Source: Adiantum capillus-veneris
Lineage: Eukaryota > Streptophyta > Polypodiopsida > Polypodiales > Pteridaceae
Direction: 5' to 3'
Assembly: GCA_014529385.2 (NCBI GenBank)
Contig: CM043949.1
Span: 144,905,850 to 144,969,849 of the forward strand
DNA length: 64,000 bases
The notes below the pieces were generated by a model. It had not been told where the DNA came from and ran no database searches. It saw nothing but the letters and a program-made list of their open reading frames with translations. A program made the translations under genes and the position numbers. Shown here one piece after another: positions 57,901-64,000 of this stretch (positions are counted from its first letter, which is position 1; each line of letters opens with the position of its first letter).

Positions 57901-60126
57901 AGAGATAGGACTATTCAATAGAGCCAGCCTCGACAATTGGTGGACCTTCAAACCACCTTGGACTAAAACCTCCATAAAAAAATGGTGAGTAGGTTGGACA
58001 AGTTGTGGACCTCTGTCCCAAACCATCCATGGTAGTAAACATAGTAGTTACACTCCATTCAAAGACTGACCTTCAAACCACCTTTGGCTAAAACCTCATA
58101 ACACAATGGATAGTAGGTTGGACAAGCGGTGGACCTCTACCCCAAACCATCCATGGTAGTACACATAGTAGATACACACCATTCACACATTGACCTTCAA
58201 ACAAGAGAGATATATTCTTTCAATACGGCTAGCTTGGAAAGATGATGGACCTTCAAACCACCTTGGGCTAAAAACCTTATAACACAACGGATAGTAGGTT
58301 GGACAAGTGGTGCACCTATGCCCCAGACCAACCATGGTAGTAAACATAGTAACTACACTCCATTCACGCATTGATCTTCAAACAATAGCGATAGAAGTAT
58401 TGAATAGTGCTAGCTTGGACAAGTGTTGGACCTTTAAACCACCTCGGCTAAACCCATCATAACACAAGGGATATTAGGTTGGACAAGTGGTGGACCTATG
58501 TCCCAAACCATCCATGGTAATAGATATAGTAGGTACACTCCATTCACACATTGATCTTTAAATAATAGAGATAGCTTGAACAGGTGGGCCACCTTCACAC
58601 CACCTTGGGCTAAAACCTCCATAGTAGGTTGGACAAGTGGTGGACCTCTATTCCATACTATCCATGGTAATAATCATAATAGGTACACTCCATTCACACA
58701 TTGACCTTCAAATAATAGAGATATCTTCTTTCAATAGAGCTAGCTTAATACCACCTTGTGATAAAGCCTCCATGACACACTGGATAGTAGGTTGGACAAG
58801 TGGTGGACCTCTTCCCCAAACTATCGATGGTAGTAAGTAAAGTAGCTACACTCCATTCACACATTGACCTTGAAACAATAGAGATAACTTATTTCAATGG
58901 AGCAAGCTTGATCAGGTGGTGGAAGTTCAAGCAATCTTGGGCTAAACCCTCCATAACACAATGGTTAGTAGGGTGGAAGGTTGGTGGGCCTATTCCCCAA
59001 ACCATCCATAGTAGAAAAAAAAGTAGCTAAACTCCATTCACACATTGACTTCAAAACAATAGAGATAGCTTTGTTCAATAGATCTATCTTGGATAGGTGG
59101 TGGACCTTCAAACTAACCTCGACTAAAACCTCCAGAACACAATAACTAGTAGGTTGGAAAAGTGGTGGACCTCTACCCGAAACCATCCATGGTAGTAAAC
59201 CTAGTAGCGACACTCCATTCGCACATTGAACATCAAACAATAGAGGTGGGAATTTTCCATAGAGCTATCTTGGATAGGTAGTGGACCTTCAGACCACCTA
59301 GGGCTAAAACCTTTATAGCACAATGGATAGCAGGTTGTACAAGTGGTGGACCTCTTTCCCAAACCATCCATGGTATTAAACATAGTTTCTACACTCCAGT
59401 CACATGTTGATCTTCAAAGAATAGAGATATGACTATTCAATAGAGCTAGCTTGGACAGGTGATGGACCTTCAAACCAACATGGGTTAAAACCTCCATAAC
59501 ACAATGGATAGTAGGTTGTACAAGTGGTGTACCTCTACGACAAACCATCCATGTGATCAGACTAGAGATAGGACTATTCAATAGAGATATCTTGGATAGG
59601 TGGTGAACCTTCAAACATCATTGGGCTTAAACCTCCATAACACAATAGATAGTAGGTTGGACATCCATTTTAATAAAAAAAGTAGAAACACTCCAAATCA
59701 CACATTGAACTTCAAACAATAGAGATAGCTTCTTTCAAAGAAGCTAGTTTAGACAGGTGGTCGACCTTCAAACAATCTTGGGCTAAAACCTCCATAACAC
59801 AAGTGGTGAACCTTTTCCCCAAACCATCCGTGGTAGTAAACAAAGTAGCTACACTCCATTGACACAATGACTTTGAAACAATAGAGATAGCTTTGTTCAA
59901 TATATCTATCTTGGATAGGTGGTGGACCTTCAAACCAACATGAGCTACGACCTATACACCACAATGGAAAGTAGGACAAGTGGTGGACCTTTGCCCCAAA
60001 CCATCCATGGTAGTAAACATAGTAGCTAGACTCCATTCACAAATTGACCTTCAAACAATAGAGATAGCTTTTTCCAATAGAGCTAGCTTAGACAGGTGAT
60101 GGACATTCAAACCACCTTGGACTTAA
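48930..60126. repeat. Satellite array, middle block
   Basis: Continuation of the array split by element B. It has the same alternating long and short monomers. Larger blocks recur with those left of B: the AAGGGATAGTAAATTGG variant at about 50015, 51645, 54710 and 56545, and the CCATTAAAAAATGG variant at about 52920 (CCATAAAAAAATGG at about 57970). Between about 51720 and 52080 one ~130 bp unit is duplicated. Monomers become more divergent and irregular after about 58400. ACCTT at 48930-48934 is the right target-site duplication of B. Confidence 0.95.
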
Positions 60127-61448
60127 CACTAGGTTGGTAACCTAACAGGACATAAAAGTGTCCTTTCAGGGTTTTGAAAAAAACCTCCAAAACCATAGTA
60201 GATCCACTCATTTTGTAAAATCCTTTCATGAGGTTATAGTTCAAGGCCTACTACACATGGAAAAAATAAGAAACTTGTAAAATTTCTCATCTTTTGGTCA
60301 CACCAAGCATCCAAAAGTTGATGGACCATTACATTTTCATCAAAACAGTCATTTCTTACGTTTTGTTGCATAAAACGAAGATTAGGGATTTTTGTAGGAC
60401 TTGAGATAAATTCCCTAGTTAACTTCAATGGGTTGGTGATCTGAACATATGATTGCTTCTCACTCACTATTTTTTGTTTTGCCAAAAGAAATAGGTACAA
60501 AAAAGTTGAATTTTTACCATTCTGCAAACCTATCATCAAAGTATCTATAGCCACGCTCAATACAAATAATATATGCATGTTTTCTTAGTTCCCTATTGTT
60601 CTTTAGGTTCATAAGGAGCCATGGAGCATGTCAAAAGAATAATACATCTCTTACCAAGGGGAATCTTGGGGACAAAGATGAAGTGCTAAATACATCAAAC
60701 ATGAAAAAACTGGGTTCAACATTATGAGTTGTAGAATCCCATAGAAACTATTCAATATCTAGCCAAATTTGATGCTTATGAGTAGATATGGTTACTACCT
60801 ACAAAATGCATGTAGTTGTCACAAGAAACTAGCAATATTGAAAAAGTTATACTTGATATACTAGATTGTTTCGTTTTCTTCTATAATTGAAAAAATCAAC
60901 CATCGTTGTCTACTATGAAAAATATGGTATTAGGTGCCCCAAAACTCAAGGAATATTAGATTTATGTTACAATATGCGACATAGAAAATCAAAACTGCAT
61001 TTGGATATCATGAAGGCCACCAAAAAAATTACAGAAGAGCTAAAATTGGCTAAAAAACAGGATTTGACAATTTTTGTAATTTGGTCATAACTTACAACTT
61101 TAACATTTATTTCTCTCTAGAAGCATCAGGACGTGTTGAGGACTACTAAAGATAGTTCTCTAGAATTATAAACCTCACAAACATGAATTCTAGAGTGGTA
61201 TAGTTGCAAAAAGTTGAAAAAAGCCAAAAACAGCACTCGTTTTTTCACATAGTTTAGGTTGTGAAATGTTGTGCAAGGACAAGGTTAAAGATGGAATTGA
61301 TATTCCAAAAAAATGTCGAGTTTTTTTTAGCTCATGAGACAACTTTCTAGATACATAGCACCTCAAAATCCATTTTGAAACTCTTGACATAATTCAACGA
61401 AAATGGTCACTTAACAGGACATAAAAGTGTCCCATTACCAACCTAGTG
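60127..61448. mobile_element. TIR element flanked by TTAA, 1.32 kb, non-autonomous
   Basis: Interrupts satellite. Ends CACTAGGTTGGTAA (60127-60140) and TTACCAACCTAGTG (61435-61448) are perfect inverted repeats, each flanked by TTAA (60123-60126 and 61449-61452). Just inside each end is the same-strand block TAACAGGACATAAAAGTGTCC, itself an imperfect hairpin (GGACA...TGTCC). The interior is AT-rich with no credible transposase; the longest frame (60578-60234, minus, 114 codons) has no recognisable motif. The TTAA site is palindromic, so a TA duplication with ACACTAGG ends is equally possible. Superfamily unresolved. Confidence 0.8.
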
Positions 61449-64000
61449 TTAAACCTCCATAACACAATGGATAGTATGTCGAACAAGTGGTGGATCTCTA
61501 CCGCAAACTATCCATGGTAGTAAACATAGTAGCTACACTCCATTCACACATTGACCTTCAAACAATAGACATAACTTCTTTCAATAGATATAGCTTGGAT
61601 AGGTGGTGGACCTTCAATCCACCATGGGCTAAAACCTCCATAACACAATGGGGATAGTAGGTTGGACAAGTGTTGGACCTCTAGCCGAAACCATCCATGT
61701 TATCAGAGTAGAGAGAGGAATATTCAATAGAGGGAGCTTAGACAACTGGTTAACCTTCAAACCACATAGGGCTAAAACCTGCATAATACAATGGCTAGTA
61801 GGTTGGATAGGTGATGGTCCTGTACCCAAACCATCCATGGTACTAAACATAGTAGTTACAATCTTTTCACACATTGATCTTCAAACAATAGAGATAGCTT
61901 CTTTTAATAGAGCTATCTTGGAGAGGTGGTAGACCTTCCAACCACCTTGGGCTAAAACCTCAATAACATAATGGATAGTAGGTTGGCCAAGTGTTAGACC
62001 TCTATCCCAAACTATCCATCATATAAGAGTAGGGATAGGACAATTCAATAGAGACATCTTAGACAGCTGGTAGACCTTTAAACCACCTTCAGCTAAAATC
62101 TCCCATAACATAATGGTTAGTAGGGTGGACAAGTAATGGGACCTCTGTCCAAAACCCTCCATGGTAGTAAACAAAGTAGCTAGACTCCATTCACACTTTA
62201 ACCTTCAAACAATAGTGATAGATTATTTCAATAGAGCTAGCTTGGATACGTGGTGGATCTTCAAACAACCTTGGGCTAAAACCTCCATAAGACAATGGTT
62301 AGGAGGTTGGACAAGTGGTGGACCTCTATACCAAACTATCAATGGTAGTAAACATAGTAGCTCTACTCCATTCACACATTGACCTTCAAACAATAGAGAT
62401 AGCTTCTTTTAATGGATCTATCTTGGACAGGTGGTGAACATTCAATCCACCTTGGGTTGAACCCTCAATAAGACAATGGATAGTAGGTTAGAAAAGTGTT
62501 GGACTTCTACCCCAAACCATCGATATCATCAGACTAAAGATAGGACTATTCAATAGAGCTAGGGTGGATAGGTGATGGACCTTCAAACCACCATGGGCTA
62601 AAACCTCCATAGCACAATGGTTAGTAGGTTGGACAACTACCCCTAACCATCCAAGTGATCAGACTAGAGATAGGACTATTTAGTAGAGCTAGCTTATAAA
62701 CAACCTTGGGCTAAAACCTCAATAACACAATAGATAGTAGGTTGGACAAGTGGTGGACCTCTGCCCCACACCATCCATAGTAGTTAAAAAAGTAGCTACA
62801 CTCCAATCACACATTGACCTTGAAACAATAGAGATAGCTTCTTTCAAAGGAGCTAGATTGGACAGGTTGTGGACCTTCAAACAATCTTGTGCTAAAACCT
62901 TCATAACACAATGGATAATAGGTTGGACAAGTGGTGGACCTTTACCCTAAAGCATCCATGGTAATAGACAAAGTAGCTACACTCCATTCACACACTGACT
63001 TTGAAACAATAGAGATATATTTGTTTAAAAGCTCTAGTTTGGATAGGTGGTGGACCTTCAAACTAACCTAGGCTAAAACCTCCAGAACATAATCGAAAGT
63101 ACGTTGGACAAGCGGTGGACCTCTGTCCCAAAACATGCATGGTAGTAAACATAGCAGGTACAATCCATTCTTCTTTTTCAATAGAGCTGTCTTGGATAGG
63201 CAGTGGACCCTTAAACCACCTTGGACTTAAACCTCCAAAACACAATGGATAGTAGGTTGGACAAGTGGTGGAGATATACCCCAAACCATACATGGTAGTA
63301 AACATAGTAGCTACACTCCATTCACACATGGACCTTCAAAAAATAGAGATAGCTTCTTAAAATATATCTAGCTTGGATAGGTGGTAGGCCTTCAAAACAC
63401 CTTGGGTTAAAACCTCCATAACAAAATGGATAGTAATTTGGACAAGTGTTGGACCTCTAGCCACAACTATCCACACAATCAGAGTAGAGATAGGACTATT
63501 CCATAGAGGGAGCTTAGACAGGTGGTTGACCTTCAAACCACATAGGGCTAAAACCTACATAACACAATGGATAGTAGGTTGGACAAGTGATGGTCCCATG
63601 TCCAAACCATCCATGGTAGTAAAGATAGTAGTTACACTCCTTTCACACATTGGCCTTCAAACAATAGAGATAGCTTCTTTCAATACAGCTAGCTTGGACA
63701 GGTGATGGACCTTCAAACCACCTTGGGATAAAACCTCAATAACAAAATGGATAGTCGGTTGGACAAGTGTTATATCTCTATTCCAAATCATCCATGCTAT
63801 TAGAGTAGAGATAGGACTATTCAATAGAGCTAGCTTGAACAGGCGGTGGACCTTCAAACCACCTTGGGCTAAAACCTTCGTAACACAATGATTAGTAGGT
63901 TAGACAACTGATGGAACTCAATCCCAAACCCTCCATGGTAGAAAACATAGTAGCTGGACTCCATTCACACTTTAAGTTTCAAACAATAGTGATAGATTCT
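61449..64000. repeat. Satellite array, right block
   Basis: Same monomer family, continuing beyond the window. Both long and short monomers are present with more point changes than near 24000-29000. No gene is visible. Confidence 0.93.

Noticed and set aside
60234-60578. 114-codon frame inside the TTAA element as a transposase
   Set aside because: No catalytic motif, wrong size and AT-rich chance composition.

Overview
This window reads as heterochromatic nuclear DNA of a land plant. It holds no ordinary host gene, rRNA or tRNA that I can support. Plant-type Ty1/copia and Ty3/gypsy LTR retrotransposons, one with the archaeal-type second RNase H typical of plant Tat elements, and a CACTA transposon end point to a plant. 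Nothing fixes the species. The substrate is a tandem satellite of alternating ~180 bp and ~141 bp monomers (5148-5318, 23301-29841, 48930-60126, 61449-64000; about 20 kb once insertions are removed). Everything else is nested in or next to it.

Layout, left to right: a copia element on the minus strand (1-3103; 5' LTR 2722-3103, reverse transcriptase beyond the left edge), inserted into the integrase of a plus-strand gypsy remnant C (3104-5147, with its 3' LTR 3650-5147); a short satellite piece; a CACTA end (5319) with about 2.2 kb of its interior; an abrupt junction near 7487 with the gag half, leader and 5' LTR of a minus-strand gypsy element B' (7488-13307); B' sits in the truncated 3' LTR of a minus-strand Tat-type gypsy element A (13308-23300); satellite; then a complete 19.1 kb minus-strand gypsy element B (29842-48929; 950 and 988 bp LTRs, 5 bp target duplication ACCTT); satellite; a 1.3 kb terminal-inverted-repeat element flanked by TTAA (60127-61448); satellite to the end.

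Element B is the most unusual object. In transcription order it has a Gag with a ~300-residue N-terminal extension and two short zinc knuckles, a retropepsin, RT, RNase H, an integrase preceded by two tandem H2C2 zinc-binding modules exactly 126 residues apart, a second retropepsin-like domain after integrase, a protein with Trp-containing KQIW-type repeats, and a ~1090-codon coiled-coil extra ORF. Both the Gag ORF and the extra ORF are preceded by arrays of a 22 bp palindrome (consensus GACATCATACGCGTATGATGTC) at nearly the same spacings and the same ~167 bp distance from the ATG. B' has the same array in its leader, but with a compensatory change on both arms. This paired change, plus conserved spacing in otherwise diverged leaders, is the best candidate for an undescribed system: a stem with a self-complementary ACGCGU loop (RNA dimerisation or packaging) or a dyad protein-binding site.

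Element A carries two tandem ~70-residue ORFs between the primer-binding site and gag. They align without gaps (27 of 61 residues identical by hand count) and differ largely at synonymous positions where residues are conserved, so they look like a real duplicated small protein. All coding regions here are broken by in-frame stops, mostly explicable by C-to-T or G-to-A changes, so these are recently dead copies rather than working genes.
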